A stretch of DNA of 64,000 bases, taken from positions 620,001 through 684,000 of the forward strand of contig OX359195.1 in the NCBI GenBank assembly GCA_947172415.1, written 5' to 3'. A program made the translations under genes and the position numbers. The first letter of the stretch is position 1. The number at the start of each line of letters is the position of its first letter. This stretch comes from Chondrosia reniformis. Its lineage: Eukaryota > Porifera > Demospongiae > Chondrillida > Chondrillidae. Of the stretch, positions 32,945-44,302 are shown piece by piece. The notes beneath the pieces were generated by a model. It did not search any database, had not been told where the DNA came from, and was given only the letters and a program-made list of their open reading frames with translations.

Positions 32945-34542
32945 TCAGTATTTCATTTGGTCTTCAAATTGTCTTATCAAGTTAGTCTTCCAACCAGTTT
33001 TGTATGGGTTGACCTGCATAGTAATACACTATAATCAATACAAGTACTGTACACAGCTGGTCACTTGCAAACACAAATTTTTGCAAATATTTCACTAAAA
33101 ATTTCTTTCTTTCATGGTTGGTTAAGTATATAATAAGACAGTTGTGGTTTTACTATCAGTTAAAACAAAAAATTAAACCTCATGGGTAGAAAATTAAACT
33201 TGACAGTGGTATAAATAAGTATGTCTACTTATACATATGTAATATGATAAGGATCACGTTTGTTCATATACATATGTAAGCTAACAAACCTGGATGTAAG
33301 ATCCCAAAGATTGCATGTCATCCCTTCGATTTCCAGAAATCTTATCTCCTCCATGAATCAGAACAGGCACGCTTCCTGTCACCTGAGCATCCCTTTGAAG
33401 TTTGGAAATATCTCCCCCACTTATATAGGTGTTATTCCCGTAAAACTTGGTGTCAGCTACAAAGGGTATTCCATTATAGGTTCCAGGTATATCTGGATAA
33501 CAGCCTTTTCCAGTTGCATAGTCATGTCCTATACAGAACACAAATCTTGATAAATACGATGAAAAAAATGGCAGTCAAAGATAAGAACAAGAGAGATCAT
33601 GTAAAAAGAACTGGTAAATCCACTATGCAAGGATTTAAACTTCCAGTATTATCAGAGCCAACCCATTTACACCCAATTCCCAAAGTTAGAGTGCAAGGTG
33701 AACCCTGCACCCTATAAACTTGTGTACCACCAAGAGGACAGAGAATACAAATTATGCCACCATCTCTTTTATGCCAATCTTGTATATGATGTAGCTAATT
33801 AATGCATATATATATATACGTACATCTATGGTAAACATACAAGTGTTTTAAGTTGTATACGAACTTTGATGGTGACAGATATAGGGTAAGAGTCTATATT
33901 AACATATAAGTATTTATACAGTCCTTTGCCTTTACCTGCAAATTTTCCTGTTTGTCCGCCATTGTCCAACTTAACACCAGGAATAGATGCCAAGACCTTT
34001 GCAGTGTCCTCCTCAAACTGTTTATAGGCAGCTTTGCCATCAGTAAATTCTGTTTCATCCTTAGAAGATATAGAAGATTAGAGTTAACAAAAGTAATAAA
34101 GGAAGTCTTAAACCTGTATGTGTCATGGCAGAATGCAAATGTCTACTATGACATGCTATATTTACCACTTCAAAGTTGATGGTGATGTATTTTACATTCT
34201 CCTTGTTCACACTTTGGGACAGAGCTGATTTGGTAACAGTTTCTTGATCCTAAAATAAGAACATCATTTGTATAATTCTATAGCACTATAGACATCAATC
34301 AAATTATGCCATGTACATCAGGAGATATATTAACTGTTATTTAATTCACACAGCAGGGCTATATACAATTCACAAAGTTTCAAAAGACAAGTTATCAGTC
34401 GATGACAGTTTGTGGGAAGGAAAGTTCTGAAACTTTGTGAATTACTTCTCGCTACTGAAGCTCAATAGTTCTGCAGAAAAAACTATAAGAGTACAGCTAC
34501 TGTATAAATTTTACAGAAAATGGTACTCCACTGACTTACCAT
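32945..34542 (-). CDS. Unrecognised 172-aa protein, five exons, start codon alone in exon 1
   Basis: Coding exons (-): 34542-34540 (only ATG, followed directly by GTAAGT), 34249-34166, 34059-33936, 33528-33290 and 33013-32945. All acceptors are AG and the phases join without a stop. The product reads MDQETVTKSALSQSVNKENV, a Glu/Lys-rich first half (FEEDTAKVLASIPGVKLDNG), then a Gly/Tyr-rich half (GHDYATGKGCYPDIPGTYNG, YGNNTYISGGD, VLIHGGDKISGNRRDD) and the end RQFEDQMKY. There is no signal peptide or membrane segment, so a soluble intracellular protein is likely. I recognise no domain. The ATG-only exon means that splicing decides translation; a different upstream start would change the N-terminus. 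Confidence 0.65.
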
Positions 34543-36120
34543 ATTAAGATTTCTTAACTTCCAGATCAAACAGAAAATCTTATATTTTGCGAAGTATATG
34601 CTTGAATAAGAGGCTGTGACTCCTTATATATCATTTGTATGCTCGTCTAAGTGAAATAACATCACATTACAAAACAAACGAAGTTGCTATTTAAAGAATC
34701 AATGCATTAAACTATAATAAAATACCAAAAATTACCTATTAGAATTTCTTGCTTGTTCAGCCCATTCCAATCGCCATGTAAGGACCACTAGTGTAGAGCT
34801 GTCTAAATTTAGTGCAAACTGTTAACCACGTCATATCATAGAATTTGCAGGCCTAGGCTTTGCATTCACATAAGATCCCGCGCTAATCGTAGGGAATATA
34901 TTCTGGGAAACCCCAATTATTTATGACGTCAACAGTACGTACATATCGCTATTTGAGAGCTTACGCAATAGTAAGCAGCCTCATACATAAGGGACTTTCC
35001 CTGTACTTTCAGCTTGACTGCTTGCAGTTTTATCAGCATTAGCTGCTAGCTTAAAATTCATACATACCTAACACAATTGAAAACCATCAAATATGCTTCT
35101 TTGTACAAAACATTTTATAAGGAAAATATACAAGTTATATGGCAAAAAATCAAAGATATCCAAGAGTTTACGAGTCCAGTATTTACAGCAAATTGTTCTT
35201 TCTGAATTGATCCGTCCATTCGTAATGTTTTCCTGTACTTCTTTTAGTATCATCTGACAGATGACTCCAGGGCACACCACGTGGAGGTAGAAGTACTTCG
35301 TGCCCCAAAAGGCCTCCGGTTTCTCAACTCTGTTTGACACTTCCACTACTTGCGTCGTAAGAGAAGCTGCTCGGGAACGGTCCGGCGTACCTGACCGACC
35401 TGTGACCAGTTACTAGTCCTGCACTGCCTCACGCTACGGACAGAACAAGCCCGACCCTGGCGGACCACAAACTCCCACCAATGAGAATCATCATGTGCAC
35501 ACAACGCAGCTTGGGAACACTGTACACAGACTTTAGCTCATTGGGATCGGCCAGGTTGCTTTAGAGTAGGGACCCATCGATGAACTATAAGAAGAGAATT
35601 AGAGAATAAATAATTAACAACGTAGAACATACGGACATAAACATTGATAACAAGCGCATGCATAAACTGCAAATGCAAATGTCTTCCAAACCAACCTGAT
35701 GCGGCAGCCTACAATAGCTTCCTGACCGACTACGTAGTGGCACTGGACCCACGCTCCTCCAGGTACGGGTCGTATAGCAAGAATCCGCAAGTGCCAATTT
35801 AACACACAAGCAGGATTAATAGTGAGATACATCTCCAGGCACTAACCCATAGGTAGAGAGACCACCCCACTATACGAACACCGATGACCCTTTGTCGCAT
35901 GGTACCATGGTCGTGCTCCTACCACGGTTTTCGCATCGATCCACACCAAAGTAGACCTCCAGAGTTGATAGCCCGGAGGCCAAAGACTGAAAATTTCGTT
36001 GCCTATTTATAAGAAATTGTCGGCGGGAAATGTTATGAGCTTGGCGGAAAATTGTGGAATCAAAATTTTGTTTATTGCTTTCGAGATCATGTTCGAGAAC
36101 AATAGATAATAAGTAGTACA
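34543..36120 (-). other. Possible further - strand transcription unit, unresolved
   Basis: Open - strand frames at 35068-35346 (92 codons, ends FDGFQLC), 35585-35832 and 35870-36121, with raised GC around 35350-35950, hint at exons. I could not join them with consistent phases, and none resembles a family I know. Equally it may be promoter or 5' UTR sequence. Confidence 0.2.
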
Positions 36121-36907
36121 TGCCCCGGCTTATTCAGCAAGTTGTTATTGTTGCTGAGTTTAGACTCGAGAACATGCATGGCTATTCAGCAAAGCAAATC
36201 ATAGCATGTCCAGTGATCCTTTGATTATAATTAATAAACAAGCTATCAATATCACAATGAACCTCTAATTGTTTCAGCAGTAAGTAATTTTCATTTTAAA
36301 CATATGCACAAGCTCTTGCGAACGCATGAATTGACATGTCAAGCGGCATGTTCATTCATAACACATGACGTTGAGAATTAAGTAGTTGTTAACAAGAAGT
36401 ACAAGTTCCTTAATATAAAAGTATTATTAAACGAGTTAAGGGGTTGTACTATATATGCAAATGTACAGATTTACACTTGCATGTACATGACCACAATTTT
36501 GCACCTTCTTCTATACGCCTTACATGCAGACTCGCAATGTGTATATATACGTATAGGCCATAATTTGGAGTTTCTTATCTCAATTGTCTATTGCTCAATC
36601 AATTTGTGAATCCAAAATGGCCGTTGCCACTGAACAATTTTCTAATTTGAGGATCTTTGGCGTTGTGCATCCATAAACTTTACTGAATGGTGGGTCAAAT
36701 CAGATAAACTATCCTAGCCGATTTACAAAAGTTTATTCTTTTAGGTTACAATGTTATGATTGACATAATATTAATCATCATCTTAACCTACTGTTACTTT
36801 TACAATTTAATACTTGATTACACAAGTCTATACGCCTTATTGTTTAGCGTATACTTTATTTCTGTATAGTCTATTTACGGAAGAATTGTCATCGCAATCA
36901 AATGTCA

Positions 36908-36920
36908 GTTACCTAGCAAC
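36908..36920 (+). promoter_or_regulatory. RFX X-box-like motif
   Basis: GTTACC-T-AGCAAC fits the X-box consensus GTNRCC-N(0-3)-RGYAAC. Confidence 0.35.
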
Positions 36921-37005
36921 ATGTCCAATTAAGAAATTAACTTTACTATCTAATTCCCTACTTATTGGTAGAAGATCATTAAAGTTATTGGCTTAACCCA
37001 TTCAG

Positions 37006-37652
37006 ATGGGAAAAGATAGTGAAAGAAAGTATTTGATCAGGGAAATTTGCATGGAATCAGCAGTGAGTATAACAACTGTAAAGGACCTGGACTACATCTA
37101 TTCAATAGGACTACCAGATTTAGCATGTCTACCAGTCCCTAGTAACTAGTAACTCCCAGCTACTGTAGTTTAGTTGGAGGAGGTTTGCAGTACATGCTTA
37201 CCAGGTTCTCTGTATCTTATAGATTCAGTTTGCCTCACCATTTGGCTAGGAAATTGTTCAATCCCAATGAGTCGCTTGAAATTAAGTAAATTGTAGAATT
37301 ATTCAAAGTTTTCTTGTTTCTGTAGCTATTTAGATAATCTATTCTTTGTGAATATCCATCATTACTATATATACCTAGAGAATACTTCAAATGACCTTTG
37401 TCCTTTGACCCTTGTCCTGACCAACTGTTTTACTTGATTTAGGATCCAATCAAGCTAGTAGCTATGACTACACTCATTTGGGGGAGTGGTTACAGTGCTG
37501 GCATAAATGAAGTTGTCTAAATGTGCTTACAATATACATCTTGCAATTGTTTGCATCTATATAGCCTACCTTTATTTACATTTTTTATATAGAAAAGTCT
37601 CCATAGCAACCAGGTGCAGTTCCCTGGCAACCATTCAATTGGAAAAAAGTAA
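37006..37652 (+). CDS. Weak candidate small gene, three exons
   Basis: The exons 37006-37062 (MGKDSERKYLIREICMESA, donor GTGAGT), 37443-37511 (DPIKLVAMTTLIWGSGYSAG...) and 37593-37652 (KSLHSNQVQF to TAA) join in phase 0 with proper GT-AG borders, giving about 61 residues. The ATG follows an AG directly, so a further 5' exon is likely. No family is recognised. It could be part of a longer gene or a chance chain. Confidence 0.3.
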
Positions 37653-37659
37653 TCAATTG

Positions 37660-38089
37660 TTCATGTGGCTATCACTTGTAGAACAACCTTTACACATGTA
37701 AGTCAAGCAATATCTTCACCTAGTCAGCTGATCCAAATTGAGACAATGCAGTGTCTCCAAGGTCATATTATTAATGGATGGACATGAAGAAACAGACATT
37801 AATTTGTAGTTGTTGTAAATGTAAAGGTGATGTAATATGTGTATTATACTTCATGTGCAATCTAACATGTACAGGAGCTATCCTAGGACTGATGTAGGTT
37901 GAGAATTACTTTGTAGTCAATAATTTTTCCTTGAGACTTTTCCTGTGTATCTGTTTCACTGCAACAGCACATGACAGTGATTGATTCAATAACATATTTG
38001 GATGGTTTTATGTCTGAGCACGCACTAATTGAATAATAACTTCTTTAGGAATTACAATATCTTCTGTTATATAATTTATAATCCCGTTT
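37660..38089. other. Spacer before the segmental duplication
   Basis: AT-rich, nothing recognised. Confidence 0.45.
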
Positions 38090-38306
38090 AACTATAAAAA
38101 TTACAGTATTGTATAATACGTACATTTGAAAATAGGTTTAGCAACATTAACTTGCTTAGACTTTCAACAAGAAGGCTTCTAATTCCCAAACTTGCTTCAC
38201 TATACACTTTTGTACACTTTTATTATTTTGTAGATATCAGTTGTTGTTGTGTGTATGTAATAGTCAATAAGTATAGCAAGTGAGGCTTAGTTATATTATG
38301 TTTTGC

Positions 38307-38505
38307 CATGGCAACTTAAAAACTGGCTATATTGGGCAATAATACCTCATGTAACCATGGCAACTTAAAAACTGGCTATATTGGGCAATAATACCTCATG
38401 TAACCATGGCAACTTAAAAACTGGCTATATTGGGCAATAGTACCTCATGTAACCATGGAAACTTAAGAACTGGCTATATTGGGCAATAGTACCTAGTGTA
38501 ACCAT
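38307..38505. repeat. 49-bp tandem repeat containing X-box motifs, four copies
   Basis: The unit CCATGGCAACTTAAAAACTG continues to the next copy. The junction of adjacent copies creates GTAACCATGGCAAC, a full RFX X-box match (38351-38364, 38400-38413). The second duplication copy has only one unit (41550). Confidence 0.93.
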
Positions 38506-38757
38506 GGTAATAGCTGTGGCTAGTGTACTTTGATTGCCTCTGGTTTTAGTGATTTAGTGAATTATTATGAAGAAAAATCATTTGTTGAATTTAACCCCTT
38601 TACCTACGTACGTATCTTCACTTAGAAGGACTATGATACTTTTCAGACATTATTGGATCATGGATCTGATAGTGGGTGTGGTTCTTCAGATAGTGGGTGT
38701 GGAACTATTTATCAGAATGAAAACTATATATGGTCTGCCACAGCCTCTAAAAGCTAT

Positions 38758-38962
38758 GGTTATCATGTCCTTGAAGCTACATATAGCTTGCTAATTAGTA
38801 TATGATCCAATGGAAAGAGAATTTAAGGAAAGAAGCCAAACTGTATCCTCATCCAAACTCTATCCATTTGCCTAAGGCATTAGCGAGGTCATTAGTCTAA
38901 GAACATTCTAGCCTATTTTGTCTCTTCCCTTATGTTTCTCTAGCTTCAAGGACATGATAACC
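38758..38962. mobile_element. Segment bounded by 21-bp inverted repeats
   Basis: GGTTATCATGTCCTTGAAGCT at 38758-38778 is perfectly complementary to 38942-38962, with 163 bp between. In duplication copy 2 (42184-42350) the inner segment lies in the opposite orientation relative to the left flank. Confidence 0.8.
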
Positions 38963-38969
38963 TATTTTG

Positions 38970-39145
38970 TCAGGTTTCAAAAGTATGAAAGTCTAGGAAA
39001 AGGGGCTGTTAAAACCATGAAACCCGTGAAATTAATCTGTTAGTGCATATTCTTTAGCACCCTTTGAAACCTGGCTGTTCAAGAAGTTTCAAGTAGGTTT
39101 CATGCCATATAAAAGATTTGATCCATATAAATCTGAGATTTGAAC
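38970..39145. mobile_element. Diverged inverted copy of the inverted-repeat element core
   Basis: Reverse orientation relative to 1341-1517: shared blocks include CATGAAACCCGTGAAATTA, CACCCTTTGAAACCTGGCTG and TTCAAGAAGTTTCAA. The 11-bp array and outer arms are absent. Confidence 0.75.
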
Positions 39146-39344
39146 TAGTGCATGAGCTCATGACATTATATGAAATCATTATAATCATTAATGTAATTTA
39201 ATTACATGACTATAACATTGGCAGTTTCACAATATAAATTCAACATATACGTATATTTGATATGAAAATTAACTAGCTGAAGAGTTTTACAAGGTGGTAC
39301 AGTTATATGATCTGGATTGGCAGATCTGCCCTTTTGTCAGAGAG

Positions 39345-40385
39345 TCACACTGTGCTTGGCTGTAATGTTACATCAAATGAAGTGCTTTTGCTGTCTTCTG
39401 CGTTAAGAGATGGAACAACATCAGAACTATTGACCTCTTTCAACTCCTCGGCCATCAAGCTGGTAGAAGACTCTGGATCCAATCTCTCACTTCCTGATTC
39501 CAACGGACAATACTTTATGGAATTTGGCAGGATGCATCTGATGCGCCGCTTGATGCAGTTGTCATGGCAACCTCCATTAAAACAACAGCTAATCACCAAG
39601 TACAACAGTAACATTAATACCAAAATTATCAAAATGTGCCATCCTGCTGCTAGGGACTGGTACATCATGTCTTGATGGCTCTCCATGTCCCAAAAGCCTT
39701 TATTAGGACCAAATAGTACAATACCTGTTTGCACCAACCAAGTACCTTGCATAATTAAGCTAGCTGACAAGACTGTGTTAAGAAGCAGATGTTTGGGATA
39801 TTTCATACGAGCAAGGGAACACACTCCACCGACTATACCTGCGGCGACCAGAATCAAGTGCATCCGCGCATCGAGGGAGCTCCGCCCTCCAACATGAAAG
39901 GAGAATAGCATTGCCTCCATCAACCATGCAAAACCATAAAAGAATTTTCCAGCACCTCTTGGGAGTGACTTGACGCCACAGTAGATGGCCAAATCGACGA
40001 CACCAGAAACAATGAAAAAAGAGTACATTGTCGCGTGTTGTGCCTTCTCAATATGGAATGGCCTTTGGGAGAGACTGACCGGACGCCAAACAATGCCCTC
40101 ATCATGAGGTGCTTCCAGAAAACACTCTACAAAAGCGGACAAACTGGTGAATATTACACGGAGGGCTGGTTCGATTGGTAAACGGGGAGAACACGGACAC
40201 GGTATGAATGAGAAGCGCTGATATCCATCCAACCATCTCTCCTCCGTCCTACTTAATTCCTGGCGATTTCTTGATTTCTCCAGTTTCTTGTTATAGAAAT
40301 GTCCGACAATACTCATGACCGCCCATAGTGCTCCGTACAGACCGATAAAGACTCCAGCCACGCAGTGACCGGAGAGCGATCCCAT
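39345..40385 (-). CDS. TMEM45 family multipass membrane protein, copy 1 (346 aa)
   Basis: An intronless frame starting MGSLSGHCVAGVFIGLYGAL, a family-like start in which the GH pair and a first membrane helix follow at once. About seven hydrophobic segments are visible. The DUF716 (TMEM45) signature appears as FYGFAWLMEAMLFSFHVGGR, SSLDARMHLILVAAGIVGGV, LVQTGIVLFGP. A cytoplasmic tail of about 70 residues is Ser/Glu-rich. Family proteins are eukaryotic membrane proteins of poorly known function. Usual length is about 275-290, so the tail and the loop RNRQELSRTEERWLDGYQRF are extensions. Confidence 0.88.
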   Translation of the reverse strand: MGSLSGHCVAGVFIGLYGALWAVMSIVGHFYNKKLEKSRNRQELSRTEERWLDGYQRFSFIPCPCSPRLPIEPALRVIFTSLSAFVECFLEAPHDEGIVWRPVSLSQRPFHIEKAQHATMYSFFIVSGVVDLAIYCGVKSLPRGAGKFFYGFAWLMEAMLFSFHVGGRSSLDARMHLILVAAGIVGGVCSLARMKYPKHLLLNTVLSASLIMQGTWLVQTGIVLFGPNKGFWDMESHQDMMYQSLAAGWHILIILVLMLLLYLVISCCFNGGCHDNCIKRRIRCILPNSIKYCPLESGSERLDPESSTSLMAEELKEVNSSDVVPSLNAEDSKSTSFDVTLQPSTV

Positions 40386-40900
40386 CTCCTCGAGTGGAAC
40401 TGTATATCGCGGCTGCAGATCGTCAATATATCTTATATATAAGTGGTGTGGTTAGCACGGAATGCTGCGAATTTCAACAGTACGCCAGACCGAATGATAT
40501 TTTTCAATACAATCATGTATGCATTGCCTAATATTGGGGTTATAATATGCGGAAATCAGCGCATGCAATACTAGGCTCATGATCGGTATGTTACAGAACA
40601 GACATGGTATAATAAAATTATATAAGTCTTCACTCTAGCAAACGTTTTTCAACAAGGTTTGCTAATCACACACTATTCATATATACTTAATGAATTAATT
40701 CCTATTCTGATTTTTTTATAATTATTTCAAATGTTAGAAAATATTTTTTCTTTGTATATAAGGTCCCCTATTCATACCAGTATTTTGCTAATGGGGCTGT
40801 ACCTTTAATAATAATAATGATAATAATAATAATTTCTCTTCAGATTATCCTTCCAGAATTCACTATTGGCTGCATAGTCTGATGTGATCTATGTGTTGAA

Positions 40901-41329
40901 GGATAAGATTATAATAATACATTTGCAGTCAAATATTGATTATTAATCTCTTACACTTTGTTTCACCTCACCTGTCTATATATTTAATCCTAGCTTCTTC
41001 CATTTTCTGTAATATTCGTTTTGAGACTTTGCATCCTCCACCTTGTATACGATTACTGGGGTAGCATTGGTGACTTTAGTATCTCGGATAATATATTGTC
41101 AGTATCCGCTTTGCTGATGCAAACAAAAAATGCTTTCCTGATATATACGTAACTGGTTCCTATACAATGGTAAGAGATTTTGTTAGTCTCGCGTAGCCCA
41201 GACCAGACCGCTATTTCACCTCCATATTTTCTTGATGAAGTCACACGGTCGCCGAGACTAAGGTTTTGTATGGATGCTAAACTTCTTGTAGCAGGGTCTG
41301 TTATAAGTCTATAAAAACTTAAAATTTAT
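40901..41329. other. Spacer between the two TMEM45 units
   Basis: No gene recognised. Confidence 0.4.
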
Positions 41330-41734
41330 ATTCCATTAAACTGTAAGCATTACAGTGCTGTATACATGGGGAAATAGGTTTAGCAACATTAACTTGCTTA
41401 GAAAAAAAAAGACTTACAACAAGAAGGCTTGTAATTCCCAAACTTGCTGCACTATACACTTTTGTACACTTTTATTTTGTAGATATCAGTTGTTGTGTGT
41501 ATGTAATAGTCATAAGTTTAGCAAGTGAGGCTTAGTTATATTATGTTTTGCCATGGCAACTTAAAAACTGGCTAGTACTACCTCGTGTAACCATGGTAAT
41601 AGCTGTGGCTAGTGTACTTTGATTGCCTCTGGTTTTAGTGATTACTATTGAAGTGAAGAAAAATCATTTGTTGATCTTAACCCCTTTATCTACGTATCTT
41701 CACTTAGAAGGACTATGATACTTTTCAGACATTA

Positions 41735-42082
41735 TTTCTGATAGTGGGAGTGGTTCCTCTGGTGGTGGGAGTGGTTCCTCTGATAGTAAATGGGAGTGGT
41801 TCCTCTGATAGTAAGTGGGAGTGGTCCCTTTGACAGTAGGTGTGGTTCTGGGTATGGTCCGATAGTGGGAGTGGTTCCTCTGGTGGTGGGAGTGGTTCCT
41901 CTGATAGTAAATGGGAGTGGTTCCTCTGATAGTAAGTGGGAGTGGTTCCTCTGATAGTAAGTGGGAGTGGTTCCTCTGATAGTAAGTGGGAGTGGTTCCT
42001 CTGATAGTAAGTGGGAGTGGTTCCTCTGATAGTAAGTGGGAGTGGTTCCTCTGATAGTAAATGGGAGTGGTTCCTTTTATGG
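41735..42082. repeat. 25-bp minisatellite GTGGGAGTGGTTCCTCTGAT...
   Basis: About 13 units. Copy 1 of the duplication has only about two related units near 38665-38700, so it expanded after duplication. Confidence 0.93.
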
Positions 42083-42461
42083 TTGGTTCAGGTCTTCTGA
42101 TAGTGGGTGTGGATCTATTTATCAGTGTATTAAGTCAGAATGAAAACTATATATGGTCTGTCACAGCCTCTAAAAACTGGTATGGTTATCATGTCCTTGA
42201 AGCTAGAGAAACATAAGGGAAGAGACAAAATAGGCTAGAATGTTCTTAGACTAATGACCTCGCTAATGCCTTAGGCAAACCTATAGAGTTTGGATGAGTT
42301 AGGCTAAATTATCTTTTCATTGGATCGTATACTAATTGGCAAGCTATATGGATAGGAGGCAATTACAAGTGTACATTACATATGTTATATAGAACGCTTT
42401 AGGACATTGAATAGTATCTGAGGTCCCTGTTAATTATTGTTGTCAAACTATATGTGTATAG

Positions 42462-42625
42462 CACCTATATACACTAAAATTGAGGTAGAGCCCGTATTAT
42501 ATACAGAATTCTTTTTAAGTATTTGTATTCAGTGTATATATATACATATATACACTGAATACAAATACTTAAAAAGAATTCTGTATATAATACGGGCTCT
42601 ACCTCAATTTTAGTGTATATAGGTG
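42462..42625. repeat. Near-perfect 164-bp palindrome
   Basis: The two 82-bp arms meet at 42543/42544 with a single mismatch (pair 42542/42545) near the centre. There is no spacer. Confidence 0.95.
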
Positions 42626-42630
42626 AGAGT

Positions 42631-42690
42631 AATGTAGTCTGCATTAATTGGATAAAATATACATTTTATCCAATTAATGCAGACTACATT
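42631..42690. repeat. 60-bp palindrome next to the 164-bp one
   Basis: AATGTAGTCTGCATTAATTG... at 42631-42658 is complementary to 42663-42690, with four bases at the centre. Confidence 0.95.
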
Positions 42691-43261
42691 ATGAGAGAAA
42701 GTACTAGCACAATACGCTCAACATTACAAGAGTAACCAATAGCAACACATGTTAGACAGTGGCACTTGAATACTGTAAACCTGTAATATTAGGAGATAAG
42801 TTATTATATGTTGGGAAAACATTCAAATTTTGAAATTATGTAATAGACCTACTAAAGCTCAGAATAAATACTCTAAAATATATAAACACAAAATACATAT
42901 CATATGTACATAATCAGTACAATACTTTTGACATATCCTGATATGTGATATATGTTATGTGAAATACATTTTTCCGATATGTATTATCAAGATATATATT
43001 GCATACATCAAGCTATAGGCCCTGGGTAACTTTCATACCAAATGGCACCCATACAGATTCTTATCACTCAGGCAAACATCTTTGGAATTGCGTCACATGA
43101 TGACATAATAGGAAATTATAATCATAATTTACTGACTATACAACATTGGCTATATACAATTAGCTATTATAGCTGTGTATAATTTTAAGAGTTTTTCAAA
43201 TTGGCTCAGTTACAAGATCTGGATTGGCAGTTTCATCTATATCTGCCCCTTTGTCAGAGAG
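42691..43261. other. AT-rich 3' flank of TMEM45 copy 2
   Basis: Repeated ATATG/TATGT motifs, no gene. Confidence 0.45.
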
Positions 43262-44302
43262 TCACACTGTGCTTGGCTGTAATGTTACATTGAATGAAGT
43301 GCTTTCGCTGTCTTCTGCGTTAAGAGATGGAACAACATCAGAGCTATCGACCTCTTTCAACTCCTCGGCCATCAAGCTGGTAGAAGACTGTGGGTCCAAT
43401 CTCTCACTTCCTGATTCCAACGGACAATACTTTATGGAATTTGGCAGGATGCATCTGATGCGCCGCTTGATGCAGTTGTCATGGCAACCTCCATTAAAAC
43501 AACAGCTAATCACCAAGTACAACAGTAACATTAATACCAAAATTATCAAAATGTGCCATCCTGCTGCCAGGGACTGGTACATCATATCTTGATGGCTCTC
43601 CGTGTCCCAAAAGCCTTTATTAGGACCAAATAGTACAATACCTGTTTGCACCAACCAAGTACCTTGCATAATTATGCTAGCTGACAAGACTGTGTTAAGA
43701 AGCAGATGTTTGGGATATTTCATACGAGCAAGGGAACACACTCCACCGACTATACCTGCGGCGACCAGAATCAAGTGCATCCGCGCATCGAGGGAGCTCC
43801 GCCCTCCAACATGAAAGGAGAACAGCATTGCCTCCATTAACCATGCAAAACCATAAAAGAATTTTCCAGCACCTCTTGGGAGTGACTTGACGCCACAGTA
43901 GATGGCCAAATCGACGACACCAGAAACAATGAAAAAAGAGTACATTGTCGCGTGTTGTGCCTTCTCAAGATTGAATGGCCTTTGGGAGAGATTGACTGGA
44001 TGCAAAATAAGTCCTTCCTCAGAGCTAGATTCGAGAAAACACTCTACAAAAGCGGCCAAACTGGTGAATATTAAACGGAGGGCTGGTTCGATTGGTAAAC
44101 GGGGAGAACACGGACACGGTATGAATGAGAAGCGCTGATATCCATCCAACCATCTCTCCTCCGTCCTACTTAATTCCTGGCGATTTCTTGATTTCTCCAG
44201 TTTCTTGTTATAGAAATGTCCGACAAGACTCATGACAGCCCATAGTGCTCCGTACAGACCGATAAAGACTCCAGGCACCCAGTGACCGGAGAGCGATCCC
44301 AT
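43262..44302 (-). CDS. TMEM45 family multipass membrane protein, copy 2 (346 aa)
   Basis: The frame is open back to 44389, but the start equivalent to copy 1 (MGSLSGHWVPGVF) is at 44302 and gives the same 346 residues. The sequence is almost identical to copy 1 except for residues 92-112, where about half the positions differ (SSSEEGLILHPVNLSQRPFN here, APHDEGIVWRPVSLSQRPFH there). It is intronless like its twin, so the duplication was of DNA and not by retrocopy of only one copy. No lesion is visible. Confidence 0.87.
   Translation of the reverse strand: MGSLSGHWVPGVFIGLYGALWAVMSLVGHFYNKKLEKSRNRQELSRTEERWLDGYQRFSFIPCPCSPRLPIEPALRLIFTSLAAFVECFLESSSEEGLILHPVNLSQRPFNLEKAQHATMYSFFIVSGVVDLAIYCGVKSLPRGAGKFFYGFAWLMEAMLFSFHVGGRSSLDARMHLILVAAGIVGGVCSLARMKYPKHLLLNTVLSASIIMQGTWLVQTGIVLFGPNKGFWDTESHQDMMYQSLAAGWHILIILVLMLLLYLVISCCFNGGCHDNCIKRRIRCILPNSIKYCPLESGSERLDPQSSTSLMAEELKEVDSSDVVPSLNAEDSESTSFNVTLQPSTV

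Larger units (their letters stand above)
38090..40900. repeat. Segmental duplication, copy 1 (TMEM45 unit)
   Basis: The sequence from about 38090 is repeated in the same orientation from about 41330 (for example TAGGTTTAGCAACATTAACTT at 38135 and 41377). The match continues through the TMEM45 gene and its 5' flank to about 40900 / 44690. Confidence 0.88.
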
